Below are positions 32,842 to 44,723 of a stretch of 64,000 bases of DNA, in pieces. The notes beneath the pieces were generated by a model that made no database searches, was not told the DNA's origin, and was given only the letters and a program-made list of their open reading frames with translations. Source of the stretch: Drosophila persimilis (lineage: Eukaryota; Arthropoda; Insecta; Diptera; Drosophilidae); the NCBI RefSeq assembly GCF_003286085.1, contig NW_020825313.1, positions 930,001 through 994,000 on the forward strand, given 5' to 3'. A program made the translations under genes and the position numbers. The number at the start of each line of letters is the position of its first letter. The first letter of the stretch is position 1.

Positions 32842-33325
32842 TGTTCGGGCGAAGCCCGAGTATACATTTTGTACCATCGTTCTATTGCCTATCGATTCAC
32901 TTTCCTTTTAAATTTTGTCATTATACTAAACTAACGTAACGTAAGCGTAGCTTTATCTATGCTCGCTCAGCAACATGCTCTCATTTATTCATCTAGTCTT
33001 TATCTATGCTCGCTCTTGTTATCTTTTCCTATTTTCCTTCCTATGCCGTCGCTAAGGCGTCAGCAGCTGCGCCTGCTCTAGCAGTTACCGCTTGATATAG
33101 TTGGAGAACAGACCTTTTTTGTCCCCAATCTATTACTTTGGCTCGAGATCGGCTCGCTTGCCTCATCCAAGTGTATCACTCTAATTTTATTGTAAAAGGC
33201 TCTGGCATCTTCGGCCACCCTCCACACACAAAATAACTATAATACAATTTATAACGTTTCGGAAATTATTAATTCGTGAAATTATTGAACAATCATAGTC
33301 AGCGAAAAAGCTCGTTGTCTCAACA
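32842..33325 (+). repeat. Solo LTR of BEL-B in R1
   Basis: 484 bp, starting TGTTCGGGCGAAGCCCGAG (a hairpin with a GAA loop) and ending GTCTCAACA. It is flanked by GGTAA on both sides (32837-32841 and 33326-33330), a 5 bp target duplication. The full element at the same RbfA site is 57077-61434, so this is the scar left by LTR-LTR recombination. Confidence 0.95.
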
Positions 33326-35149
33326 GGTAAAATACCCCGTAAAAAATTTATCCGCGACAAGACGTGCGGTATTGGTATATGTTCAGACGCTCGAAAGTAC
33401 TATCAGTTCGTTGCGCTCCGAAAAGGAGAGATCCTGGAAAATTCGGACTTATCAGAATGGACATTGGGTTCCATCCACTCTGAACGTAGCAGATGATGGA
33501 GCAAAGTGCAACAAAGAATCGAGTTTCCAACCAGGCCCGAGATGGTTCCCCGGTCCGCCGGTTCCTATTTGATGAAGAAGAATACTAGCCAACTGCACAG
33601 CTCAACTCGAGTAATCTTTTGCAACATGGAAGATGTCAACATCGTTATATACCGGATGGTCCAAGAAGAGGCTTACTCTGAAGAAATGGCTCTTCTGGTA
33701 AGAAACGTTTGATCTACAAATTATCGCGTATCTCAATGAAATAGGTGTGCCGAGAATACGCGGCCGCATAGATAAGTTGATCCGCATAACAAGGATCCTG
33801 AAACGGCCTGTAATTCTACCCGGCGGACATAACGTCACTAATCTCATCGTAAGTTTCAGCATCAGCTTACTGAGATCGTCGACAACGAGATGAGACAATT
33901 GTACCACATATGAGGACTGCGAGCAGGAGTTCGCGACATAGCGAAAACCTGCCAAAGATGTCGCAATAAAGGAGGGCTTCCAGAGGCACCGGAGATGGGA
34001 AGTTTACCACCAGAGAGGCTGGCAATCAACGAATTGCCATTCACAAACAGAGGTATCGACTAATTTGGACCACTGGAGGTAAACGTAGGAAGATGACGCG
34101 AGCAACGATGGGGGGTACTATTCACGTGCCTCACCGTGCGAGCAGTACACATCGAACTGGCAAATTCCCTGTCAACAGACGCCTTCATGCTCACATTTGA
34201 AATGTTCGTAGCCCGTCGAGGAGTGCCTAAGAGAATGGTGTCGGACAAAGGGACAAACTTTCGAGGAACCAGCCGATTACTATGAGAAGAAATCGAAAGA
34301 GTCCTACTGAACGAACTGGAAACCAAGTACCCTCAAATAGAATGGTCCTTCATACCCCCAGGAGGACTCCATATGAGAGGTGCGTGGGAAAGGATGATTA
34401 GTTGGGTGAAATCCATACTAGCCGAATACAAAGGGCGACAGCAGCGCAATAAGAGTTATGCTTGGTAAGAGTTTTCATATTGCAGGGCAGATCGTGGCCA
34501 GCTTCAGAAAACGATGGCTGAAGGAATACCCACCGTGCCTTACGCCACGAACCAAGTGGCATGGACCTTCAACTAACCCCATCCAACTCGGAGACGTCGT
34601 GGTTCTAACAGACGAAACAAGCCACAAGGTGCAGTTACCTGCAAGTAGCCAAGGACGGGATCGCTCGCAGCGCGGTGAATCGCACTGCATCTAGACTGCT
34701 AAGTCAGCCAATAGTTAAGCCAAGTTAGAAGTGAAGACAACGAATCCAACCATGGACAAAGACGTAACCAGAAGCTTGGCACACATCACGACAAGCGACG
34801 AAGCTTGTGAAAGAGGGAATGTTACGGCAGAAACCGCAGTGGCAGTAGAAAATATTCCTAAAATGTACCCAATAGCACAAACATTAACAGGAAGAAGAAG
34901 AGCATGAAGAAAGGCAGCGGTGAAAAGTTAAAACTGAAGCGGTACAAGTTTTTTAGCCCCTCTAATATTTTATACCCCTGCCCCATTTTTTGTAACTTAA
35001 AGCATTATAAACTAGCAGTGAAAATACACCACTCATAACATCTGAATAAAGCAAAACTTCAACTACAAAACAACAAACGCAGTGACAACACGGCGCGGCA
35101 ATAGTTGGGTTTTGAGCTGCGGTGTTTTTTCGTCAGTCTAGGCGATTTT
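33326..35149 (+). mobile_element. BEL-C fossil, copy 2
   Basis: Same composition as copy 1: RbfA stub, late pol with GHWVPSTLNVADD, integrase, and 3' end. Only this copy keeps a recognisable LTR start, TGTTACGGCAG at 34820, after GAGGGAA; the LTR then runs to about 35135. Broken, with at least four breaks, mostly shared with its sister copies. Confidence 0.8.
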
Positions 35150-35742
35150 TATACCCGATACTCAAAATGAGTATTGGGGTATATTAGATTTGTGGTGAAA
35201 GTGGTTGTGTATAACGTCCAGAAGGAATCGTTTCCGACCCCTATTCTTGATCAGCATCAATAGCCGAGTCGATTGAGCCATGTCTGTCTGTCCGTCTCTC
35301 CGTCCCTATCAGCGCCTAGTGCTCAAAGACTATAAGAGCTAGAGCAACGACGTTTTATATCCGGAATTTTGTGATATGTCACTGCTACAGGTATATTTCA
35401 AAACTTTGCCCCGCCCACTTCCACCCCCACAAAGGGCGAAAATCTGTGGCATCCTCAATTTTAAAGATACGAGAAAACCAAAAAAAGCAGAATCGTAGAG
35501 GATGACTATATCTTCTAGAGTGCAAAATCTGAACCAGATCGTATAATTATTATAGCCAGAATCAAGAAAACAATTTCCTTCTTTCTCGCTCTGTCTCTCT
35601 CTAACACACAGGTTTCATGGTCGGTTTTGCCAATTGCAAAATATGAGTTCAAGGATCTCAGAACCTATAAGATCCAGAGCAACCAAATTTGGTATCCACA
35701 CTCTGTGATATCGGACCTTCCGCCCGCGTAAAGGACGAAAAT
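35150..35742 (+). mobile_element. DINE-1-like element D1, 3'-truncated
   Basis: It starts with an imperfect palindrome TATACCCGATACTCA...TGAGTATTGGGGTATA, followed by GTCGATTGAGCCATG and GTCTGTCTGTCCGTC as in DINE-1/mini-me-type repeats, then CCCGCCCACTTCCACCCCCAC blocks. It is cut at 35743 where it joins a truncated BEL-A LTR at shared CTG. Noncoding. Confidence 0.7.
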
Positions 35743-36086
35743 CTGCTTACCAAATAGCACCTAATTCTTGGCCCTCAGCCGCTTATTTTGTTTGTTACTT
35801 ATGTCTATGTCACTCATTTGTTTGTTAAAGCTTTGCGCGTGCTTGCCCTGCTAAACGCTCTCTGCCAGCTCGCTCTTCGCTATCTCCGCTTTGCGTCTGC
35901 CTACCGACGTCGGCTGAGCGAAGCTGCGCTTAGCGATCGGAGCGGCAATGTAAAGGGCAGGCAAGCCACACTTGCAATTTGGATGTCACGCATTAAAGAA
36001 CATATCGCAATTTTATTTCTGCGCCGAGTTTTATTTAATTGGAATAATTAGTCGGCCGATTGGGGATAAAAAACATTATCTCCACA
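35743..36086 (+). repeat. BEL-A LTR, 5'-truncated copy
   Basis: It matches the last 344 bp of the BEL-A LTR and is followed by GAAGGGTTGC, the same target duplication as the complete BEL-A. It is therefore a copy of the same insertion event carried by locus duplication, not a new insertion. It lacks the 210 bp insertion present at 32088-32297. Confidence 0.9.
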
Positions 36087-36630
36087 GAAGGGTTGCATTT
36101 TATTTACCGCCACAAATTGCCATTGCAAGAGTCTTAACTCAGATTCAACGTCCTTGTATGCGAACTAAAGTCACCTACACACACTCCGATAATGTGATAC
36201 GCCAGAGCAAAATTCTTGAAAAATTGTTTGGAAATCGCTTGACGGGCAGTAAGAAGCGCTGGTATCCCTTGGAGAATAATAATGCTGTCAGCTGTAGCGG
36301 TATTCAGCAACCGAGCTTTGTATTTCAAGGCTCTTCATTTGGAAAATTTTCCCCGTATACCAAAAAGCACAACACCCGTCGTATATCCGTGTTAAACAAG
36401 TCGTTCATGACAAAAATCACAGACATGTTATCCACTCAAGCGGCAGTCCAATCGATTGTAGGATTAGGCCTGCATGTTACCCGTGTGAAGATTTCAAGCG
36501 ACTTCTCCCATATCAATGTATATTGGCTGAGCCGCACAGATGAACAAGAAGGAGGTGCTCCCGAAACAGAGCTGTGGCACTATAGCAGTCAACTCCAACA
36601 TGAGCTCACACAACTGCGTCTTATGGGTAA
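36087..36630 (+). pseudogene. RbfA-like fragment R2
   Basis: Near-identical to R1 (differences such as LFGN for LFGH, SSDFS for SSDLS). An open frame of 248 codons from 35972 to 36718 begins in the BEL-A LTR, enters RbfA in phase (HYLHRRVAFYLPPQ), covers the RbfA domain (MTKITDMLST, GLHVTRVKISSDFSHINVYW), and ends in the solo LTR. As a host gene it is interrupted; as a chimeric frame it is open. Confidence 0.8.
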
Positions 36631-37114
36631 TGTTCGGGCGAAGCCCGAGTGTACATTTTGTACCATCGTTCTATTGCCTATCAATTCACTTTCCTTTTCA
36701 ATTTTGTCATTATACTAAACTAACGTAACGTAAGCGTAGCTTTATCTATGCTCGCTCAGCAACATGCTCTCATTTATTCATCTAGTCTTTATCTATGCTC
36801 GCTCTTGTTATCTTTTCCTATTTTCCTTCCTATGCCGTCGCTAAGGCGTCAGCAGCTGCGCCTGCTCTAGCAGCTACCGCTTGATATAGTTGGAGAACAG
36901 ACCTTTTTTGTCCCCAATCTATTACTTTGGCTCGAGATCGGCTCGCTTGCCTCATCCAAGTGTATCACTCTAATTTTATTGTAAAAGGCTCTGGCATCTT
37001 CGGCCACCCTCCACACACAAAATAACTATAATACAATTTATAACGTTTCGGAAATTATTAATTCGTGAAATTATTGAACAATCATAGTCAGCGAAAAAGC
37101 TCGTTGTCTCAACA
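36631..37114 (+). repeat. Solo LTR of BEL-B in R2
   Basis: 484 bp, at the same RbfA position and with the same GGTAA target duplication (36626-36630, 37115-37119) as in R1. It shows that R1 and R2 are copies of a locus that already held the solo LTR. Confidence 0.95.
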
Positions 37115-38912
37115 GGTAAAATACCCCGTAAAAAATTTATCCGCGACAAGACGTGCGGTATTGGTATATGTTCAGACGCTCGAAAGTACTATCAGTTCGT
37201 TGCGCTCCGAAAAGGAGAGATCCTGGAAAATTCGGACTTATCAGAATGGACATTGGGTTCCATCCACTCTGAACGTAGCAGATGATGGAGCAAAGTGCAA
37301 CAAAGAATCGAGTTTCCAACCAGGCCCGAGATGGTTCCCCGGTCCGCCGGTTCCTATTTGATGAAGAAGAATACTAGCCAACTGCACAGCTCAACTCGAG
37401 TAATCTTTTGCAACATGGAAGATGTCAACATCGTTATATACCGGATGGTCCAAGAAGAGGCTTACTCTGAAGAAATGGCTCTTCTGGTAAGAAACGTTTG
37501 ATCTACAAATTATCGCGTATCTCAATGAAATAGGTGTGCCGAGAATACGCGGCCGCATAGATAAGTTGATCCGCATAACAAGGATCCTGAAACGGCCTGT
37601 AATTCTACCCGGCGGACATAACGTCACTAATCTAATCGGAAGTTTCAGCATCAGCTTACTGAGATCGTCGACAACGAGATGAGACAATTGTACCACATAT
37701 CAGGACTGCGAGCAGGAGTTCGCGACATAGCGAAAACCTGCCAAAGATGTCGCAATAAAGGAGGGCTTCCAGAGGCACCGGAGATGGGAAGTTTACCACC
37801 AGAGAGGCTGGCAATCAACGAATTGCCATTCACAAACAGAGGTATCGACTAATTTGGACCACTGGAGGTAAACGTAGGAAGATGACGCGAGCAACGATGG
37901 GGGGTACTATTCACGTGCCTCACCGTGCGAGCAGTACACATCGAACTGGCAAATTCCCTGTCAACAGACGCCTTCATGCTCACATTTGAAATGTTCGTAG
38001 CCCGTCGAGGAGTGCCTAAGAGAATGGTGTCGGACAAAGGGACAAACTTTCGAGGAACCAGCCGATTACTATGAGAAGAAATCGAAAGAGTCCTACTGAA
38101 CGAACTGGAAACCAAGTACCCTCAAATAGAATGGTCCTTCATACCCCCAGGAGGACTCCATATGAGAGGTGCGTGGGAAAGGATGATTAGTTGGGTGAAA
38201 TCCATACTAGCCGAATACAAAGGGCGACAGCAGCGCAATAAGAGTTATGCTTGGTAAGAGTTTTCATATTGCAGGGCAGATCGTGGCCAGCTTCAGAAAA
38301 CGATGGCTGAAGGAATACCTACCGTGCCTTACGCCACGAACCAAGTGGCATGGACCTCCAACTAACCCCATCCAACTCGGAGACGTCGTGGTTCTAACAG
38401 ACGAAACAAGCCACAAGATGCAGTTACCTGCAAGTAGCCAAGGACGGGATCACTCGCAGCGCGGTGAATCGCACTGCATCTAGACTGCTAAGTCAGCCAA
38501 TAGTTAAGCCAAGTTAGAAGTGAAGACAACGAATCCAACCATGGGCCAAGACGTAACTAGAAGCTTGGCACACATCACGACAAGTGACGAAGTTTGGCAG
38601 TATAAAATATACCTAAATACCTAAAATGTACCCAATAGCACAAACATTAACAGGAAGAAGAAGAGCATGAAGAAAGGCAGCGGTAAAAAGTTAAAACTGA
38701 AGCGGTACAAGTTTTTTAGCCCCTCTAATATTTTATACCCCTGCCCCATTTTTTGTAACTTAAAGCATTATAAACTAGCAGTGAAAATACACCACTCATA
38801 ACATCTGAATAAAGCAAAACTTCAACTACAAAACAACAAACGCAGTGACAACACGGCGCGGCAATAGTTGGGTTTTGAGCTGCGGTGTTTTTACGTCAGT
38901 CTAGGCGATTTT
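37115..38912 (+). mobile_element. BEL-C fossil, copy 3
   Basis: RbfA stub, late pol/integrase and 3' tail as in the other copies; the tail lacks the TGTTACGG start seen in copy 2 and reads TTTGGCAGTATAAAATATA there, like copies 1, 4, 5 and 6. Broken, with at least four breaks. Confidence 0.8.
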
Positions 38913-39868
38913 TATACCCGATACTCAAAATGAGTATTGGGGTATATTAGATTTGTGGTGAAAGTGGTTGTGTATAACGTCCAGAAGGAATCGTTTCCGA
39001 CCCCTTACAGTATATATATTCTTGATCAGCATCAATAGCCGAGTCGATTGAGCCATGTCTGTCTGTCCGTCTCTCCGTCCCTATCAGCGCCTAGTGCTCA
39101 AAGACTATAAGAGCTAGAGCAACGACGTTTTATATCCGGAATTTTGTGATATGTCACTGCTACAGGTATATTTCAAAACTTTGCCCCGCCCACTTCCACC
39201 CCCACAAAGGGCGAAAATCTGTGGCATCCACAATTTTAAAGATACGAGAAAACCAAAAAAAGCAGAATCGTAGAGGATGACTATATCTTCTAGAGTGCAA
39301 AATCTGAACCAGATCGTATAATTATTATAGCCAGAATCAAGAAAACAATTTCCTTCTTTCTCGCTCTGTCTCTCTCTAACACACAGGTTTCATGGTCGGT
39401 TTTGCCAATTGCAAAATATGAGTTCAAGGATCTCAGAACCTATAAGATACAGAGCAACCAAATTTGGTATCCACACTTCTGTTAGATCTCACTATAAAAC
39501 GTATATCTCAAAATTTCGCCCCACTCCCTTCCGCCCCCACAAAGGACGAAAATGTGTTGCATCCACAATATTGCAGATTCGAGAAAACTAAAAACGCAGA
39601 ATCATAGAGAATGACCATATATATATTGGGTTGCGGAATCTGCATCAGATCGGATAATTTGTATAGCCAAAAGCAACAAATCAATTTGAAGTGGCTACGC
39701 AGCGCCCGATGTCACGCTCAGACTGATTTTCGGTCTCTCTCGCACGCACTCTTTGTCGTGTCGTTTAATATTAGCGGCGTCTGCCGGAGGAGAGCCATAC
39801 TGACTTAGTATCGGGTATAACTGTAGAGTTGCAGTGTCCGCAGCAACTCACAACGTTCCCCCTCGTTT
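38913..39868 (+). mobile_element. DINE-1-like element D2, full length in this window
   Basis: 956 bp from TATACCCGATACTC to CCCCCTCGTTT. The empty site, GGCGATTTTTTAAGTCTC, is present at 27359 and 54250, so both ends are defined by comparison; the filled site has two extra T. The left end is an imperfect palindrome, the middle has GTCTGTCCGTC repeats, and the right half has repeated CGCCCCAC(T/C)CCCTTCCGCC blocks. It is the reference for the array 1 fragments. No coding capacity. Confidence 0.75.
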
Positions 39869-40157
39869 AAGTCTCTTTATTGGCAAGGAAACCTCTACAG
39901 GTTTCCCCCACAGTTTCTATATATTTTGGAAGATAGGTCCGTAACGTTTTGCCGTTCCGAAAATTTCCTAATTATTCCACGATCCATATGGGATGTCATT
40001 TATAGCCTATTCCCACAGGCGACCATCCACCATCAATTTCTGGAATGGTCCGTAAGGGTAGGCCGCTCCGAATTTCGACTGGTTAGCTCTATACGATATT
40101 TAGCCGATGGTTTTCACATGCAACTCAGAATAGTTCACATAGACGAATAAAAGACAT
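39869..40157. mobile_element. PIF/Harbinger-related repeat H2 (truncated)
   Basis: Matches the left ~290 bp of H1 (GGCAAGGAAACCTC through CACATAGACGAATAAAAGA) and is then cut directly against the BEL-B1 5' LTR. The 5 bp left of that LTR do not match the GGTAA at its right, so the join is a rearrangement. Confidence 0.6.
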
Positions 40158-43100
40158 TGTTCGGGCGAAGCCCGAGTGTAAATTTTGTACCATCTTTCTA
40201 TTGCCTATCAATTCACTTTCCTTTTCATTTTTGTCATTATACTAAACTAACGTAACGTAAGCGTAGCTTTATCTATGCTCGCTCAGCAACATGCTCTCAT
40301 TTATTCATCTAGTCTTTATCTATGCTCGCTCTTGTTATCTTTTCCTATTTTCCTTCCTATGCCGTCGCTAAGCCGTCAGCAGCTGCGCCTGCTCTAGCAG
40401 TTACCGCTTGATATAGTTGGAGAACAGACCTTTTTTGTCCCCAATCTATTACTTTGGCTCGAGATCGGCTCGCTTGCCTCATCCAAGTGTGTCACTCTAA
40501 TACTATTGTAAAGGGCTCTGGCATCTTCGGCCACCCTCACACACAAAATAACTATAATAAAATTTATATCGTTTCGGAAATTATTAATTCGTGAAATTAT
40601 TGAACAATCATAGTCAGCGAAAAAGCTCGTTGTCCCAACATTTGGTGACCCCGACGTGATCGTCAATAACAATTTGGAAATAAACAATTATAAACAGTGA
40701 AAATTATCCACTAAACATAACTGTTCGATCGCGAAGCGGTTAGTTCCCATTTTGTCGCGCGCTTGCTTCGGGTTCGCTGCGCTTGCATACCAAAACAAAA
40801 TCAAACGGTTGGTTCTTCGATTCTTCTTTGTGGATGAGTCTAATGACTTGCCGGAAAACAGGGTGTCTTTTTACAAACTAAAGGCACTCTCAATATACAA
40901 AAAAGCCGTTTCACTTCGAGAGACGATATTGAATGATGAAAACAACCCAATCAGTGAAGATGCGCTAAGTGTTCATTTAAAATTCTTGGAAAAAATGTCC
41001 GACTCATTTAATGTTACTCATTCTAATTTAGAAGAGCTTGATGTAAGCGAAATTGGCAGCGACTTAAGCAACAATTTTGAGGATTTGGCGATGGAAATCG
41101 AAGTTCGTATTCGCTCAGCACTCCGCAGGACTACCCAGAACATGCCACATCACTCAACGATACGACCCGAGCTCAACGTTACTGCCTCCGGAAATTTCCG
41201 GTCACGATATCATATTCCTGACATTAAACTTCCCACTTTCCATGGAGGTTATACTGAGGGGGCAGACTTTTACTCGATGTTTAGCACAGTAATAGATCAG
41301 GAGCCCTTTCTTTCAAAGATTGAGAAGTTCCAGCACCTGCGCTAATGTTTGGATGAACCTGCCTGGAGGCTGTTCGCTCTTTGGAAGTATCGGCGAGCAA
41401 TTATGATATTGCATTGGACATTTTAAACAATCGTTTAAATAATAAACGTTTAATCTTTCAGGCACACGTCGCTGAGAAGGTTGAAGATGGGTCAACTACA
41501 AAGCTACGTACTTTATCGGACAAGCTTCATTCTCACATGAGAGCGCTTAGGCCGATGGGTACCATGGAGGAAATAGTAGGATGCATCATCGTTCACTCCA
41601 CATACAAGTATCTCGACTCTGATACCAGGACCAAATGGGAGGAGCTGTTACCCCCTAACGTCATACCAACATGGGACCATTTTTCGGTTTTTTTGGAAAG
41701 GAGATGTCAAGCCATGGAGACCATGGATCAAGCTATGTTGATTCAAACCCATAGCAGTCAGGTTAGAAAACATAAACGAATCACTCATTCAAAACACAGT
41801 CTTTTTGCTACAAATAAAATCGTATTGGAATGCGTATTCTGTGACAGTAAAGGGCATAACATTTACAGCTGCACTCGCTTTGGAAACCTTTTGCCATCTT
41901 TGCGTCTTAGAGAGGCAAGGAAGCTTAGAGTTTGCTTCAACTGTTTGAAGAAGGGACATCGGAATACCTCCTGCAGTTCAGGCTCTTGTCGCACATGCGG
42001 TGAAAAGCATCATACCCTTTTACATATCAACAATCCGCTGCCTACGTCAGTTAACACGGAACCTGCAAACGCTACTACGTCTCCTATTCAGACAGACTCA
42101 TGCTCAGGCCCCAATCTTTCAAGTTCTCCTGTTGCCGCTTCATCACCATGCTCGCCTCCTGCTACAAAACCACCACAAAACTTCGAGTAGTTTTCGACGG
42201 ATCCGCTTGTACATCTACAGGATATTCCCTCAACGATATATTGATGTCAGGCCCAACAATTCAGCAAAAGTTAGTTACGACTCTTCTTCGATTTCGTACC
42301 GTTCGTATAGCATTGACTGGTGACATTTGTAAAATGTATAGATGCGTCCGTGTCTCGCCCCAAAATAGTTTTCTGCAGTGCATACTTTGGCGTGACTCAC
42401 CCCTCGAGGAGCTAAGAAAATTCAAGCTGGATACCGTGACCTATGGAACGAAACCAGCAGCATTTCTGGCCGTCCGTTCTATGCACCAACTAGCGGCAGA
42501 CGAGAGTTCGTCATATCCAAGTGGCTCTGAAGTTGTGCTGCGGGACTTTTACGTGGATGATTTGCTTGCGGGGGGAGATACTACAAATGAGGTGCTGGAA
42601 AAAATTCGAAAGGTGTCAGGACTCTTAGCCAAAAGAAATTTCAAGATCAGGAAATGGTGTTCCAACGATACATCTGTACTCGATCAAACACCCCATGAAG
42701 ATAGGGAAACATTTGTTAAATTTACTGATGGCAGCGATGTAACCAAGACACTAGGTTTAGCATGGAAGTCCACTTCGGATGAGCTATTATTTTCATTCTG
42801 TCCCAATCAAGTCCCTTCGAAACAAACTAAGCGAGTTGTATTGTCAACTATTGCACGATTTTATGATCCACTCGGACTTATAGGGCCAGTAATTACTAAA
42901 GCAAAAATATTTCTACAGCAGCTGTGGAAAAAAAAACTTCATTGGGATGAAAGTCTGCCAGTCTCCTTACGCACAACTTGGATCAACTTCATTCAGCAGT
43001 TTGACTCTATGCAACAAATTTCTTTCCCGCGCCTATTGGTGGAAGAATCAAAGATTGTAAATTCCTTTCCAAAATGCAACGAATTGCCCAAGAATCATTC

Positions 43101-44723
43101 CATCACTTCTGCTCTGATACGGCACTTACACGAAAAACACCTTCACGCTGGACCCCAGTCGCTATTAGCCATCATTCGTCAAACGTACTGGCCAATCGGT
43201 GGCCGAAAGACCGTAGCACACGTAATCCAAAAGTGTGTCAAATGCTTTAAAGTGAAGCCTCGAACTCTTGAGCAAATAATGTCAGATCTTCCGGTGGACA
43301 GAGTCAGCGAATTTCGTGCATTTTTAGTTACCGGCTGGACTATTGCGGTCCGTTCCTGTATAAATCAGAAGTTCGAAACCGGCCCCCACTAAAGTGCTAC
43401 ATGAGCATTTTTATATGCTTCTCCACCAAGGCGGTTCACATCGAGCTTGTGAAGGATCTTACAACGTCTGCGTTCCTCTCTCCTTTTCGCCGTTTCATTT
43501 GCACCCGTGGAAGACCGATTCGTATTTGGTCAGATAATGCCACAAATTTTGTTGGAGCGTGGAACGAACTGGCGGAACTTAAGTCGCTATTCCTAAGCGA
43601 CAGTCATCAAGAAGCCGTGCATCAAGCTTGTCTCGCCGATTTAATCGATTGGCGTTTAATTCCTCCTAGATCGCCACATTTTGGAGGATTGTGGGAGGCG
43701 TCAGTCAAGCTTGCTAAACATCATCTTCGACGTGCCGTTGGATCCTCGCTTCTTGGATTTGATGAGCTGCGCACTCTCGCGTGCAATATCTGTGCAATCA
43801 TTAATTCAAGGTCATTGTTTCCTCTTTCAGAGAACCCTGCAGATCTCGATGTACTCATTGTACAACCTTCTTGGAGCCGGACTTGGTTCATTTAAACGTC
43901 GATCGCTTGGACCGTTGGCAGAAGGTCACACAGCTTCAGCAAATCTTTTGGTCTCGCTGGCGCCAATCGTATTTAACCAGTCTTCAAGAAAGAACGAAGT
44001 GGCGCAACCGGAATCCTGAGCTTCACGTCAATGATGTCGTTCTTGTTAAGGACGAGCACTTCCCTCCTCTGAAGTGGCCTCTAGCGAGAATCCTCGAGCT
44101 CATCCCAGGAGCTGATGGTGTATCTCGAGTCGCCTTGATCAGGATGGCTACAGGTGTTAGCCGAAGAGCACTTGCAAAACTATGTCTATTGCCTCTACGA
44201 GATGAGGTGAAAGGCATGGATCCTTCCACGGGGGGAGTATGTTCGGGCGAAGCCCGAGTGTAAATTTTGTACCATCGTTCTATTGCCTATCAATTCACTT
44301 TCCTTTCAATTTTTGTCATTATACTAAACTAACGTAACGTAAGCGTAGCTTTATCTATGCTCGCTCAACAACATGCTCTCATTTATTCATCTAGTCTTTA
44401 TCTATGCTCGCTCTTGTTATCTTTTCCTATTTTCCTTCCTCTGCCGTCGCTAAGCCGTCAGCAGCTGCGCGTGCTCTAGCAGTTACCGCTTGATATAGTT
44501 GGAGAACAGACCTTTTTTGTCCCCAATCTATTACTTTGGCTCGAGATCGGCTCGCTTGCCTCATCCAAGTATATCACTCTAATACTATTGTAAAAGGCTC
44601 TGGCATCTTCGGCCACCCTCAACACACAAAATAACTATAATAAAATTTATAACGTTTCGGAAATTATTAATTCGTGAAATTATTGAACAATCATAGTCAG
44701 CGAAAAAGCTCGTTGTCTCATCA
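40158..44723 (+). mobile_element. BEL-B1 (BEL/Pao) element, broken
   Basis: LTRs 40158-40640 and 44240-44723 (483/484 bp, a few differences by eye), tRNA-Trp primer site at 40643, gag near 40800-42190 with zinc knuckles (CVFCDSKGHNIYSC, CFNCLKKGHRNTSC, CRTCGEKHHTLL), RT with DFYVDDLLAGGD, and integrase with AVHIELVKDLTT and WSDNATNFVGA. It is broken, with roughly four or more breaks. The right flank is the RbfA GGTAA site; the left flank is rearranged. Confidence 0.9.
40643..40660 (+). other. BEL-B primer-binding site, tRNA-Trp type
   Basis: TGGTGACCCCGACGTGAT, 2 bp after the LTR. The same 18-mer recurs at 48122-48139 and 57563-57580 and in BEL-A at 29028-29045. Confidence 0.8.
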
